Under the pieces are notes generated by a model that saw only the letters and a program-made list of their open reading frames with translations, was not told the DNA's origin and did not search any database. A stretch of 64,000 bases of DNA. Origin: Lonicera japonica (taxonomy: Eukaryota > Streptophyta > Magnoliopsida > Dipsacales > Caprifoliaceae). The number at the start of each line of letters is the position of its first letter. The stretch's first letter is position 1. Made by a program: the position numbers and the translations under genes. Positions 1 to 11,920 of this stretch are shown piece by piece. Location of the stretch: positions 28,079,736-28,143,735 of the forward strand of contig CM038469.1 of the NCBI GenBank assembly GCA_021464415.1. Direction: 5' to 3'.

Positions 1-453
1 GATTTTGCCGGTTGCAAAATCGATAGGAAAAGCACTAGTGGTACTTGTCATTTTCTAAGACACGCACTAGTATCTTGGTCAAGCAAGAAACAGAATTCGG
101 TGGCCCTTTCAACGGCCGAAGCCGAATATGTGGCGGCCGGAAGTTGTTGTGCACAAACTTTATACATTAAATAACAACTAGAGGACTTTGGAATAAGTCT
201 TAGCCACATCCCCATAAAATGTGATAACACAAGTGCTATAAGCTTGACCAAGAACCCCATACAACATTCACGTACTAAGCACATCGAGATAAGATATCAC
301 TTTATTCGTGATCATGTGCAAAAAGGTGATGTTGATATTGAATTCGTTGGTACCGAATCGCAATTTGCGGACATTTTCACTAAACCACTCTCCGATGATC
401 GCTTTAGCACTATCCGACGTGAAATTGGTATGACTAGAGCATGTGATATCTAG
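1..453 (+). pseudogene. Ty1/copia pol fragment: C-terminal RNase H
   Basis: Frame 1 reads straight from the window edge to a TAG at 451-453. It shows the typical Ty1/copia RNase H tail: DRKSTSGTCHFL, then SWSSKKQNSVALSTAEAEY, then a CDNTSAI segment, TKHIEIRYHFIRDHV and ADIFTKPLS. The enzyme removes RNA from the cDNA hybrid during retrotransposition. The 5' part of pol lies outside the window. An in-frame TAA at 172-174 replaces the residue just before QLEDFG, where family members have a sense codon, so this copy is dead. The env-like ORF and 3' LTR downstream are in the same orientation, so I read them as one element interrupted by the solo LTR that starts at 478. Confidence 0.9.
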
Positions 454-477
454 TTGACCAAAATTTTCATGTATATT

Positions 478-3400
478 TGTAACACCCCCGCCTTAATTGT
501 ACAGGACAACACCCGTAGTTAAGGCCTGGGGCGTCACTGACCCATCTTAGTAAGACTAAGATAGGTATATAAGAATAATATACCTCAACAATAGACTGTA
601 TATCCAGCATTGATGAGTACAAGATACGAAAATGATATTAAAGCATTATAACATATACCATGTAGTTCAAATTTCACAAGCATAGTAATGATATGGGGCA
701 AGTCAAGTCCATACATATATATATATATGCATAAATATAAAAAAGGGAGCTAATTAAAAGTGGACATGTCATAGGCAAGCCGTGACTTGCCATACCAAGA
801 TATACACAATCAAAAGTATCAAAATACAAGTATCAGAGCCTCTAATTCTTTCCCGAGCCCATTGCATCTTTGTCTTCTTTGGATTCTAGAGTACCTGTAT
901 TGGTTTAGAAAAAGAACGGGGTGAGCTATGTGCTCAGTAGGGGGGAAAACATAGGGCATGGTATTCAGACAAGTTGTCATTTCATTTTCAGAATATATGA
1001 TTTAAGTAGTACAAACAAGAATCATTGCCAACCATTTAAAAGATGCATGATCGTGCTAATGCAGGTTACCTCCTGTGTCAACCGTTTACCGTATGATAGA
1101 TAGCACAGGCTGTAGATATAATCCATAGTCGCCAAAATTATAAGGTCAACACCGTAATAGAGCCATGAGATCAACCATCCCAAATTTTATGAGAACACAG
1201 ATATCAACATGAATCATAGTGCCTTGCCAATTGCCTAGGTTCCCGGGCTCCTCACCGATGGCTTATAGGCGGCCAAACATTGCTCCCCCGGGGGTTTAGG
1301 GATTTTCAACCCAAGGGCACCGAGCCCCACTTATTTCCCATCCCGGCAAGCACTACACAATCATATCAAAAATCTGTTCCCGAGAGACATAAGCTCTCCA
1401 AACCAGTGATAAATGATGAAGGCCTTTCATAGGATAGCCAATCAATCCATAAACCGCAAGTCCATTCCAAATATTGCCATAAGATTCCCAAGCAGTCGGT
1501 TGACACAACAATAGTATGTATCGTGCATAATATGATGTTAAATATCAATATGAGACAACCTATGCCATATATACTCCAAAAGTTCCACCATATATCCTTT
1601 GGTATTCAAAATTCATCAATAAGCCACTTTTATCAACAATTATAATACATACCGACAAGGATACGTTAGTTTGTTCAAATAACACTTTATCTCGAGTATA
1701 TATGGCATACCTTGTCTTAAATCATGCAACCATAGCCATAAAGATCATAAAACATCATAACATTTCTTATAGTTTAGTTCCCAACCAACCATGAATCAAA
1801 CACAACTATTTTTGTGTAATAAAGTCATATTAACATGTTATAAAAGCAAGTAAACCCCTACCTCGTGTTTATTAGCCGTATAGAGTGAAGAAAGAAGAGA
1901 ATCCAAGCTCTCCCAAAGAAATCCCAAGGAGGAAGACGATGAATAGTGAAGTTGAAGATGATTCGGATGAATTCGAGCTTAATTCGTTGATACGGAAGGA
2001 TTAATGCGTAGAAATCTCTTTCTTTCTCTCTCTAGAACCCTCTGGAACCCTCTCGTAAAGTGTGAAAGAGTCCGGGTCAAAAAATGGATGAAAAAGGAGC
2101 TAAAAAACGCACTTAAAACGAGCTTAAGTCGGTGGAAAAAGTGAACTGGCGGACCGGTATGCCAAAAACCCAATACCGGTCCGCGGGTTGAAATTTTTGC
2201 AAAAAGTTGTTGCCGGACCGGTATGCCAAAATGCCATATACCGGTCCGCGCTTTAAAAGTTTTGGGCATAGAGCACTGTTTTTGTTTTGGCCATAACTTT
2301 TCGCTCCGAACTCCGATTGAGGCGTTCTTTATGTTCACGGAAAGGTATTTCAAAGATCTACAACTTACTAGTTGGAAGTTTTTCCAAATTATGGATAGAT
2401 TTTTCCCAGAAATTCAACGAAGACAGCGCTCTGCCAAAGCGCTGCCGAATGACCAGAATTTGCAATGGGCCTACTTTGTGCCCTGTTTTGACCCACAAGG
2501 AGTGTGAATTGGACTTCAGCCAAAACACGAAAGTTGTAGAATGGTATGAATACTAGACACCCACACAAACAGAACCTTAATCGGATAAGTAACAAAGAAA
2601 TTACGATGGCTCAAAGTTAGCTAAAATTAACGAATCGCGAAGAACCAAAACTTCCTATTTACTAACCAAAATTGATTCGGACCACCGAATCACCTAGGGG
2701 TGGATTTGGTACAATACCGTACCATACCGAAGTTACCGAGTACCGTACCGAAAATTCGGTACGCCAAAATCCATTACCATTACCATACCAAAACTTCGGT
2801 ATACCGAAATTCGGTATACCGAAATATTGGTATGGTACACTCTGGTAGGGTACATTACCAAAAAAGTCAATCCTAAAAAAAAAAAAAACTAGCAATTTTT
2901 TGGGCAAATATTCAAAATTTAAAATACACATCAACAATAATTCAATAACCACCAAAAATAAAATACACATCTACAAATCTACAATAGCAGATTAGCAGCC
3001 AAAAACAAAATAGCATTTGGATTTTGGACAAATATTTAAAATTCAAATACACATCATTACATCAATAGCAAAAAAAAAAAAACAAAGATGCTGGGCAAAT
3101 ATACAATCAGCTAAGGCTTCGAGCTTTCCACAGTTCCACCTCTCGTCGTCGTCTCCTCTTTTCTAGATTATGCCCACTTCACTCTATAAAAACCTGACCA
3201 CAATCATTAATTCACTATATAGTTAAAAACTTAAAATACAATACACATCTTTTATATATATATATATATATGCATAATAAAGTACTTCGTCCCTTTTCCT
3301 CATAAGATGGATCCCTAACTAACAAGGAAAATAAAAGATCATGTAAAACAAAATGCCCAGAAGATCGATGACTTACTAGAAGGGGATTGACGTCGAGGGT

Positions 3401-4287
3401 GGGACGGCGGTGGCGCAGTGGGGCGGTCCTGGTGGTGGTGGGATGGTGTGTGCTGGTGTGTGAGTGGTTCAAACTTCAAACTAAAGAAGAATCGAGGGAT
3501 TAGGAATGGCGAGTAGAAAAGAGAGAGAGAGAGAGAGAGGGAGGGAGGCGGCAGAAGAAAAGGGGAGGTGAAAGTGTGAAACTGAGATGTGATCTTGTGA
3601 TGAAAAATTAACCTAGGTACCGTATAAGTTATAACACTATTAGGCTTAGCAATTTACTGTTAGCTATTGGCTTATTTGGATTTTAGCTATTGGCCCGCCT
3701 ATTGCTGTGAGCTTGCTTTTTGCCTTTTTGGTCTGGGTGTCTCGTGTCTGCACTGGAAATTTAGATTCCAGAATATATAAGTGTGGACAATGGAAAATTG
3801 GACATTCATCTCTTATTTAGTTATTTCAATTAATCTGTGGGATGGGCTGGGCTGGACTATGAGTCATCTTTTATTTTAATTAATGTGTGGGCTGTGGGCT
3901 ATTGGGTTGTATCATGTATGGGTATTAAAGTATTAAACATTTGGAGAATTATTGCTAATTTATTAATATTTGGTATAATTGGCACAATTGGTATGGTTCG
4001 GTATGATATACCATGGTAATGCCAAATTTTCGGTACGGTACGGTATACCGTCGGTAATGACTTTGAGTACCGGTGCCGTACCAAATAAATTTGGTATGGT
4101 ACAATACCAATCGGTATTGTACCATTACCAAATTTCGGTATGTTTTGGTATTGGTTCGGTTTGGTACGGATTGGTACGGTATTATTGGTAGATTTTCCCA
4201 CCCCTAGAATCACCCAACGATCATTCATATCTATATCAAGGAGTTAATATAACATAATTAACATTAATATAAATACAGGATGTTACA
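478..4287 (+). mobile_element. Solo LTR, Ty3/gypsy-like, interrupted by a hAT element
   Basis: The unit opens with TGTAACACCC and closes with GATGTTACA, so it has perfect TGTAACA/TGTTACA ends. It is flanked by the 5-bp direct repeat ATATT at 473-477 and 4288-4292. Removing the nested hAT element (1512 bp plus one 8-bp TSD copy) leaves about 2,290 bp. There is no internal coding region, primer-binding site or second LTR, so I call it a solo LTR left by LTR-LTR recombination. Length and TGTAACACCC start resemble plant chromovirus (Tekay/Del type) LTRs, but that lineage call is inference. Small ORFs inside it are not genes. Confidence 0.88.
2695..4206. mobile_element. Non-autonomous hAT-type transposon, 1,512 bp
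   Basis: The ends are TAGGGGTGG and CCACCCCTA, flanked by a perfect 8-bp TSD GAATCACC (2687-2694 and 4207-4214), the hAT signature. About 150-190 bp at each end are crowded with short TACCGTACC / GGTATGGTA-like motifs in both orientations, the expected layout for transposase-binding subterminal repeats. The interior includes a CT/GA-rich stretch (about 3120-3570) with a (GA)n run and no transposase ORF, so movement would depend on a transposase encoded elsewhere. Confidence 0.9.
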
Positions 4288-4292
4288 ATATT

Positions 4293-5004
4293 AATCATTA
4301 ATGCTTATGTTTAAAGCATACAAAGATTTACATGTTGTTCAATTACATAAAATTTAAGTATTTATGCACCTAATATGTATATTTCATGATAAATTGATAT
4401 ACTAATATCATTCTTGTAGCAAAAATGTTGTAAAGTAACTTTTTGTAGGTGTTTTTGGGTCACAATGCTCAAACAAAAGAAAACCTGGGCAGAATGGATG
4501 ATCAGTCGACTGATCAAGAACCATCAGTCGACTGAAGCAGGGCCATCAGTCGACTGAGCAGTGGCTGAGAGCTGTTGATATATACCCTGTTTTCCCCTGT
4601 TTTCTCTTCACTTCTCCCCTCTCCAATTCGAGAAAACCTACACACAAACCTTCCCAAATCTTCACAAACCATCCTAAATCTCTAGATTCTTCACCAAAAC
4701 ACATTCTAATTCATATATCTTCATTATTTTACATCAAATCGCCTACAAATCACACCAATCTCACTTCAAATCCATCAAACCCATCTCAATCTCTCACAAA
4801 CCCTAACCCTAGTCATCATTATCAATTTTCATCTAAAAACTCTATTTTACACCAAAATTCTTGCCTAAACTCATCCTATTTCATCCTTCTAACCAATTTC
4901 TTGTATTTTCCCATCACTCACACAAATTTTCACCAATTTTTTTTCAAAAACTCCTAAGAACCTTAATTTTTCAAAACCCACTTCTTCCACATATCTCTAT
5001 AGAA
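4293..5004 (+). other. Sirevirus spacer and leader of the env-like ORF
   Basis: Non-coding retrotransposon sequence resumes after the solo LTR. Apart from the palindrome array it is an A/C-rich leader (about 4610-5000) with many CAAATC/CCAAA runs and no ORF with ATG until 5005. An upstream open stretch from 4861 begins with TTG and looks like leader. Confidence 0.6.
4503..4556. repeat. Three CAGTCGACTG palindromes at 22-bp spacing
   Basis: The 10-bp palindrome CAGTCGACTG occurs at 4503-4512, 4525-4534 and 4547-4556, exactly 22 bp apart start to start. It lies in the spacer upstream of the env-like ORF. The same motif recurs as an array in the 3' LTR at 7226-7297. Confidence 0.9.
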
Positions 5005-6260
5005 ATGTCTCAACCATCTCTCTCTCGTCGCCCACGCAAAAGTTTACCACAAGTTGGTACATCATCGGCACAACCACCTCAAGCTCCACTACCGTCTTTG
5101 TTCATCTCAAATCAAGCCGAAGCAAATTTCAACAACGACTATTCGACACGGGCTATCGTCGAAAGTAAACAATTCAACTTTCAATTATTCGCTTCCAATG
5201 ATTTGAATGTTGCTGGATTGTTTCAAAATCAAGGGATTATAAACTTTTTGAATATTCGTGAAAATGTGTACCCTCGTCTCATACGGCTATTCTATGCTAA
5301 TATACATCATTCGGTTCATGACAATGGACGTCCCAACAGGGCCCGTCTTGTCACACTTTTGAATGGACAACGAATCAGTTTTAATAAGAATGAGTTGGCT
5401 GAGATATTTGGTTTTCCCACTGAAAATGTAACGGAAGTTCCATCCAATTTCGGAGATCTTCTAGGCTTTAATAGGGAAGCGGCCTAAGGAATTCTACTTA
5501 AACGTAGATTTCGTAATGTGCAAGGAGAAATAAAAACCGCAATGCTCAAACTCGATGCTCGTCTCATACATTCAATCCTAGGGTATTCAATTATCCCAAG
5601 GAGTGGTAGCCGATCTTCCCTCAATGCTTTGGAACTATTTTTGATATGGGCAATTGTCATGGGACATAGATTGGATTATGCTAGTCTAATGTTTCATCAT
5701 CTCCTAGAAATCACTAATTACCGAAGGCAAGGGTTGGTCTATGGAATGGCTCTTACTCAATTGTTTAAATTTTACAATATCCAACTCGAGAACGAAGTTG
5801 ATGCTATCATACCCACGAGTGATGAGACCTATAGTGCTAAAGTGATTCGGTTGATGAAATACAATATAATTAGTGGAGAATGGACTGCAAATGATCCTCG
5901 AGATCGAGATGAAAGTAGTGGTGAAGGCGATGCATCATCCGAAGAAATGGGTGAAAAAGAAGAGGAAACCGAAGAAGTAGAAACGAGGATTCCGACCTCC
6001 CTGAAACCACGACCTATCAAGGCCGTAGCTCATTATCTAATGCAGCATTGCTTCAAGCTATTCAAGGGTTATCGGGTCAAGTTCAAGCTCTCTCAACTAA
6101 TATGACGAACCGCTTCAATCGCATTGAAGATCGTCAAAGAGCTCATGAGGAAGCATTTCTTCGCTACCATCCGGAGCATGTTTTTCCAGTTTGGAACCCA
6201 TACCCCGTTGACCAAGGTTGGGGAGAATGGCCGCAAGACCCACAAGATCCGCAAGCATAG
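5005..6260 (+). pseudogene. Env-like third ORF of Sirevirus-type copia (degenerate)
   Basis: The first ATG is at 5005 (MSQPSLSRRPRKSLPQ). The product resembles the conserved 'putative plant transposon protein' region: NVYPRLIRLFYANIH, then NELAEIFGFP, an LDARLIHSILGYSIIPRSG block, and LELFLIWAIVMGHRLDYA. An acidic Glu/Ser-rich tract and a short heptad-like segment (QVQALSTNMTNRFNRIE) follow. It is broken twice: an in-frame TAA at 5485-5487, and a frameshift near 5980, where the frame must change to continue to the TAG at 6258-6260. I see no convincing signal peptide or membrane span, so 'envelope' describes gene position only. Its role in plant elements is not known to me. Confidence 0.7.
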
Positions 6261-6636
6261 AAGTTTGGGTTCTCTCCTTTTTGTTGACAACAAAGAGGGA
6301 GAAGTATGTGTGTTAGAGTGTTTGGTACACACTCTCTTTGAACTTATTTAAGTTTTTTAAGTTTAATATTTCTATGTCTTTAAGTTTTAAGACTTAAGTA
6401 GTTTGAATTTAGAGTGTTTGGTACACACTCCTTTTAACTCCTTTAAGTTTCTTGGTTTGGATATTCTAAGTTTTCTAAATTTAAGTTTTTTTTGATCTTT
6501 ATAAAATCTCTTATGCATGCTTGCTATATTCATTTTATGCATAGTTTAAGGGGGAGTTTTCCCGTGAGAAAACTCATCTAATGTTCGTAATTGCAAACAC
6601 ACATTAACTTATTGTTATCATCAAAAAGGGGGAGAT
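6261..6636 (+). promoter_or_regulatory. 3' untranslated spacer with two polypurine tracts
   Basis: AAGGGGGAG occurs at 6548-6556 and again at 6626-6634; the second sits 2 bp before the LTR start TGTTGACTTG. The downstream copy is placed to prime plus-strand DNA synthesis. Duplicated tracts are a known Sirevirus trait. Between the ORF stop and the first tract lies a T-rich stretch with two copies of AGAGTGTTTGGTACACACTC, an inexact local duplication. Confidence 0.75.
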
Positions 6637-8035
6637 TGTTGACTTGATAACTCAATAATCTTGTTTTGATAATAACAATAAAATAAACTATGTGTAATTT
6701 AACTTAGTTGTTTGAAGTTATAGCCACTATAATTGATCACACATGGATTTAAATCGAAAAGGCCGGAATCAAGATCATTCATCTACAAGCATTACACCTC
6801 AATCAAACCTCTTGACAATCACGCCTTCAATAGCATCTCTATGAAGAACAAAAAGCCAAGGAAGAAAAAGAAACCAAGACAAATACAAAGCTCTCGAAGA
6901 CTCATTGATATTTATAAATTAAGTGAGTGTTTAGATTTTATGTAAAAGATATCATTGTTGATTTATATAGCTCATACAATGCTTTAACATGACAAGATTG
7001 ATCAAAACTAGTTTTACCTTTAAAAACATTTTTTACCGAAAATTAGTAATCTCAAAAATATTCTCTATAAATTTATATGAACAATTTTTGTTACAAAAAC
7101 TATATTGGGAGTCTTTTATACTCATATTTTAACTTCCCCAAGCCTCAAAATTGATTTTGGAGCTAAATAGCAAAAGTGTGAAAAATTGGATTTTTGGCAA
7201 GATTGGCCAGACCAGTGGACTCCATCAGTCGACTGATGGGCCTTGCTCAATCGATTGATGGCCACTCAGTCGACTGATGAGCTTGCTCAGTCGACTGATG
7301 GCCCAGAAACTAGCCGTTGGATTTTTCACTTTTAACACTTTTTGCCCAAAACTTTCTTCTCTCTTTTCAAACGGCTTTAAATTTTTATACCCTATATATA
7401 TGATGTTTTGGAGTCATTTTAAGACACTTGAATGATCATAAAAACTCATATTTCATATATCCATATTATTCAAGTTTTGAAAGCTAATTCATTGATCAAT
7501 CTTTTCATTCATTGAGCTTATATTCATTGATCAATTTTGATATCTCTTAGTGTGAGCTTCCTTTGTAATTCATCATACACAAGAGCTATTGTACATTGGT
7601 GTTAGTCACCAAATCTCGTTCAAATCTTTATTGTGAGAGGTGTATCTCATAGAAATAGCAAGAGGGATTTCTTGTGAAGGTATTGAAAGTGTTTTCAATA
7701 CTTGTGAGAGTGTGTGATAAGAATACACTTGTAGAGGTTTGATCTTCACCCGGAAGGAGATTGATTATAGTGGAAATTCTCGGAGAACTAACCGAGCACG
7801 GAGTAGGGGTTTTTAAGCCGAATCGTGTGGACAAAAAGTCTTCGACTTTGATCGGTTCTATCCTTCTATCTCTTACTCTATTATATTGTGTTAGTTATTC
7901 ATTTTGCTTGGAATTATCTTTGTTATTGATTGCTTGATAAATATTGATATAATATTTTCAAATTGATTTTAAAAATCCGATTAAATTTTAAAAACCCTAT
8001 TCACCCCCCCTCTAGGGTATTTTCTGACCTACACA
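6637..8035 (+). repeat. 3' LTR of the Sirevirus-like element
   Basis: It begins TGTTGACTTGATAACTC directly after the polypurine tract and ends near TTTTCTGACCTACACA, after the CACCCCCCCTCTAGG stretch that commonly closes such LTRs. Length is about 1.4 kb. Only this LTR is in the window, so the end cannot be checked against its partner and may be off by a few bases. It contains a palindrome array at 7226-7297. Confidence 0.72.
7226..7297. repeat. CAGTCGACTG palindrome array in the LTR
   Basis: Perfect CAGTCGACTG copies sit at 7226-7235, 7267-7276 and 7288-7297, with the variant CAATCGATTG (still palindromic) at 7248-7257. Start-to-start spacing is 22, 19 and 21 bp, about two helical turns. 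The array is in the upstream half of the LTR, where U3 control elements lie. Confidence 0.88.
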
Positions 8036-9188
8036 ACCAACATCGGCAACAGCTAGGATGACAAGTGTTTCCTCCTTTTGTTGGTCCTTCGTCCCTCGGT
8101 TCCATGTAGCAAAACATATCTTCTATGAATCCATTTGAAAAAAAATATAAAAAATAGAAGAATGGGAAAGGGAAATCTGGTTCAGTTTTTTTTAGTCATG
8201 CATTGAATTTTACTACGCATTCTTTTCATATTTATAATTCACGGCATTTGGTGATTGTGGTTTTCTTGGCTATCTTTTTCATTATGTCTCATACCAAATT
8301 TGTTACATATTTTCAAAAAAATACTACCAAAGCACTTTCTCAGATAACTTGGTTAATGAGAACCATTTGAAAAGAGTTTTACAGAGAAGCTTTCCCTCTA
8401 GCAAAAAAACATGTAGAATTGCGGCTTGTAGATATTTATCACTATTAGAAAATACTAAAGACTAGACTTTAAAATCTACATACCTGAAGTCACAATCATC
8501 ATAAAGAGATTTAACAGAAAATGGAGCCATTTTGTTTGTACTTATAATTTCTTTGGCACGCTTAACCTATTTCTTCAATTTAGCCATCGCATTGAGAAAC
8601 TTTCTAACATCAACCCTGTTCCCAACCTAGTTATTGAATTCATCAGCTAAGTGTTCCACCAACCTTAATTCCACATTTTGCCCTCCAAGTTCGGGCTCCC
8701 GTGTTACGTCCTTGACTTACAGTGGATTTAAATGTTTATTAAGCAGTAGGTAAAGGATAGTTGAACAAAATAGCATGTACTGAATGAGGATAATAAAGTA
8801 AAAGATATTCAATTCTGGATTCAATAATAGCTTAGCAACAAAGTTAACATAATTATCAAGTCCCAAACAAAGTTACTTTAGAGCGAAAATATAGCTTTAA
8901 AATCAAAATCTAGCTAATTAGAAATTTACATAAAGGTCAAGTAAATTGTTGCACTTAAATCAGAACTATTAATTAAGCCATGACATTAATCCAAAATTCT
9001 TGGGCTAAACTATTCAACTAAAATACAAATATATATATACATATGTATGTGTGTGTGACAGGTAAGTATAAAAAATGTAGCTTTGTAATTAAAATCTAGT
9101 TCATTAAAAACTAAAATAATGCATAATGAGGGTCAAGTAATTGAAAGTGAAATCATTAATTAAACTGTGGCCCCAAATCTGTATACAA

Positions 9189-9219
<31 letters not shown>

Positions 9220-11470
9220 GTCCTGTTCAAATGCGAACTCCATATATTAAATTCGCACGAATTGAGGGTTTTTTGTGGGCCCCGCCACTAACTTTTCACT
9301 CCAAGACAAAGCAACATTTAACCAAAAAAAAGCCATAAATATAAATATTTTCTCTCTCTCAAGCATACCCACGTCACTTCTCTCCCTCTCTTTTAGAAGC
9401 AAAAAAGCTCCATTCTTCCATTTTTCTTTTCTTCTTCTTCCATAAAATAAAACTCCATTCTTCTATTAAAAATTCTCTCAAGCCACACTATATATCATAA
9501 CAAAATCGGTATTTTCACTGCTTCTCCTTACTTCATTGTCCAAATCTTCTATCTTTCACTAGGTTTTCTTTGAATCTAAGAAATAATAAACAATTGAGAT
9601 TTATAGCCATCATGCAATTAAATACAAATTAAGACTGTGGTTACAAAGCTAGCTCCATATGTATATAAATTCAGAATATATTGAGAATTCTCAAAATTCA
9701 GAATTGAATTATGGGAAATGTGTGCCTTTTCTTAATATAAGAATTCTGAGGAATTTAATTCCAACGAAATTCGACTCCAGAAACAAAAGAAGTTATAATC
9801 ATTGTACAATTTTGTCTAAAATATCCAGGTAGACTTACATTCATCATTGGAAAAAAAGAAAAAGAAAAGAAGTGGAACAAAGCATTCAAATCAAAATCTA
9901 GAAAAAAAAAATACAATTCCAAGAAAATTGATTTCCAAGGAAATTGAATTCCAAGTATGAATCGGAATCGAATAATCAATATTCTAAGTATGAAACAACA
10001 TTTATTCAAGTATAAAACAAAATTCAAGAAATCAAACAACATTATAAACAAACCCAATTCCAAACATCAAAGCATAGATCAAAAGAAAAAAAATTCGAAA
10101 TCTAAAAAGAGATGAGAGAATTCTTGGCATTTATATAAATGATTCTTCTTTTTGGTATTATATATAGTGTGGCTTGAACTAATTTTTGAGAGAAGAATGG
10201 AAGAATGGAGCTTTTTTGCTTCTAAGAGAGAGAAGTGACGTGGGTATGCTTGAGAGAGAAAATATTTATATTTGTGGCTTTTTTTTCTTAAATGTTGCTT
10301 TTTCTTGGAGTGAAAAGTTAGTGGAGGGGCCCACAAAAAAACTCTCAATTCGTGCGAATTTAATATATGGAGTTCGCATTTGAACGGGACTCTGTATATA
10401 TATATATATCTATATATACATATTTTGTGTGATCATTTGTGGAACAGGGACTTTTACATTTAAAGGCAAATATAATTCTCTAAAAACACATTATTTTTTT
10501 CATAATTACCTGAAATTGGTTGATAAAACAATCTTCCCATATTCCTTGGCATTATAAGCCGAGAAATGCACGAGCAGCATATGTATTACATGCCCAATAT
10601 TCTACACTTCCATATTTAGATTGTTATCAAGTTCACGATAAAAGGTTTTCCAAGGTAGTTGCTTTTGCCAAATTAGTCATTTTTCTCTAAAATCTAATGA
10701 ATTCAATTATTTTCCACATAAACCAATAGATCTAATCATCTGCGATATAGGTTTATTAAATTAGTAATTAGTAACTACAAAATGGCAAATTCGACATACG
10801 TTTTGTTGTCTCTAACAAAATTCGAATTACAAGTGATTTACCTTATTGGGCAGTTTTTTCATTCGTGGTAAAAGCAACTATCTAGTGCTTTGGTCTTTCT
10901 TCCTTCATCATTCGTCATATATGATATAAAAAAATTCAACATATTCATTTTATGTTTTACAGGAAGAGATACCATATCTTGTCTTAAAGAACAAATATCT
11001 CCCCACATGTTTCGTCAACTCCATAAGTCTTGTTGAATTATAAGAAATCCAGTTACTCAAAAAAAATTTCCTCTCTAGAATAAAAGGCTTATATCATGCA
11101 TGATTTTACGTAGGATTATCACTTATAAATAGATTAAATTTTGTTTTGTTTTACTTTTAAATCATAACGTTTGGTGAAAATTAAAAGCGGATAAAAAAGA
11201 AAAACTTACTTGCTCTCCTCCAGCCACTTATAGAAATTCTGATCAACATTATGTATTTATGCTGCAACATCTTCAGACAGAGAAAAGAATTTCCCTACAA
11301 CACAAGTCCAAATTTTCATTCTCCACCCTCCAAAGTACAGAAATAACATCCATAATCAAATTTGAAAGTAAAATTTCCAAGAAGCCCAAACAAACGAAAC
11401 AAAAAAATGGTAGCCAAAATGAATTTGAATTGACTAAAATCTCGAAAAAAAAGAAAGTGACGAGTGGTTG
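8036..11470 (-). pseudogene. HSP70-17: HSP70-17-like (ER HSP70/HYOU1 type) pseudogene, copy 1
   Basis: Two exon-like blocks read on the minus strand. About 10610-10505 encodes a match to HFSAYNAKEYGK followed by a GT donor. About 8700-8480 encodes ELGGQNVELRLVEHLADEF, VDVRKFLNAMAKLKK and SLYDDCDF, again with a GT donor. These match the conserved core of plant HSP70-17, an ER-lumen HSP110/HYOU1-type chaperone. In-frame stops break it (after DEFNN and after LKK), and most of the gene is missing. Further segments shared with copy 2 (8040-8340, 10690-11100) and with copy 3 (10980-11330) look like other exons or introns that I cannot identify. A long-TIR element is inserted at 9219-10392. Confidence 0.7.
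9219..10392. mobile_element. Foldback / Mutator-like element with ~200-bp inverted ends
   Basis: The ends start GAGTCC(C/T)GTTCAAATG and are inverted repeats of about 200 bp (roughly 9220-9425 against 10190-10392) with few mismatches. Insertion is confirmed by the sister duplication: copy 2 has the same flanks (GTATACAAA... and TGTGTGAT.ATTTGTGGAACAGG) without it, near 14185-14215. TSDs cannot be read because both flanks are (TA)n. The interior is AT-rich with no transposase. Long TIRs suggest a Mutator-like derivative. Confidence 0.75.
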
Positions 11471-11920
11471 AGGCGCATTTACAATTGCTTTTGGGTGGGT
11501 GTTTATGCTTTTTTAAAATCTGCGGGCTAAAAAAAAGGGATTAATCAATTTTTTAACTACTCCTAAAACAATGTCAATGCTTTGTCTTTTTTATTATTCG
11601 CCTGTGGAATCTATGGTCTAACCAACACTAGGAATAGCTGGGATGACAGGTGTTTCCCCTCCAATTGCTCCTTAGCATCCTTTGGTTTCCTATAGCAAAA
11701 CAGATCTCATTTGAACCCATTTGTGAAAATAAATAAATAGAAGAATGGGGAAGGGAAACTTGGTTCACTTTCTTATAGTCATGCATTAAATTTTACTATG
11801 CATTACTTTTCTTATTTATAATTCACGGCATTTGGCGATTGTGGTTCTTTTTGGCTCTCTTTCTCATGACGTCTCATACTAAATTTGTTGTATATTTTCA
11901 AAATAATACTACCAAAGTGA

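Larger units (their letters stand above)
1..8035 (+). mobile_element. 3' portion of a Sirevirus-like Ty1/copia retrotransposon, with nested insertions
   Basis: The order on the plus strand is RNase H end (1-453), spacer, env-like ORF (5005-6260), two polypurine tracts and an LTR (6637 to about 8035). An extra ORF after pol and repeated AAGGGGGAG tracts are hallmarks known for Sireviruses; the assignment is by layout and motifs only. The 5' half and 5' LTR are outside the window. Positions 454-477 and 4293-5004 are element spacer now separated by a gypsy solo LTR. The right end is uncertain by a few bases, because the flanking TSD partner is not visible. Confidence 0.75.

Noticed and set aside
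1979..2595. Overlapping ORFs of 68-124 residues on both strands
   Set aside because: They lie inside the gypsy solo LTR, show no domain, and overlap each other; LTR sequence explains them.
5005..6260. Env-like ORF considered as a host gene
   Set aside because: It has no introns, is broken, and sits between copia pol and its polypurine tract/LTR in the same orientation.
8480..8710. HSP70 block considered as a functional gene exon
   Set aside because: Internal stops, missing nucleotide-binding and substrate-binding regions, and a decayed duplicate next to it show a pseudogene.
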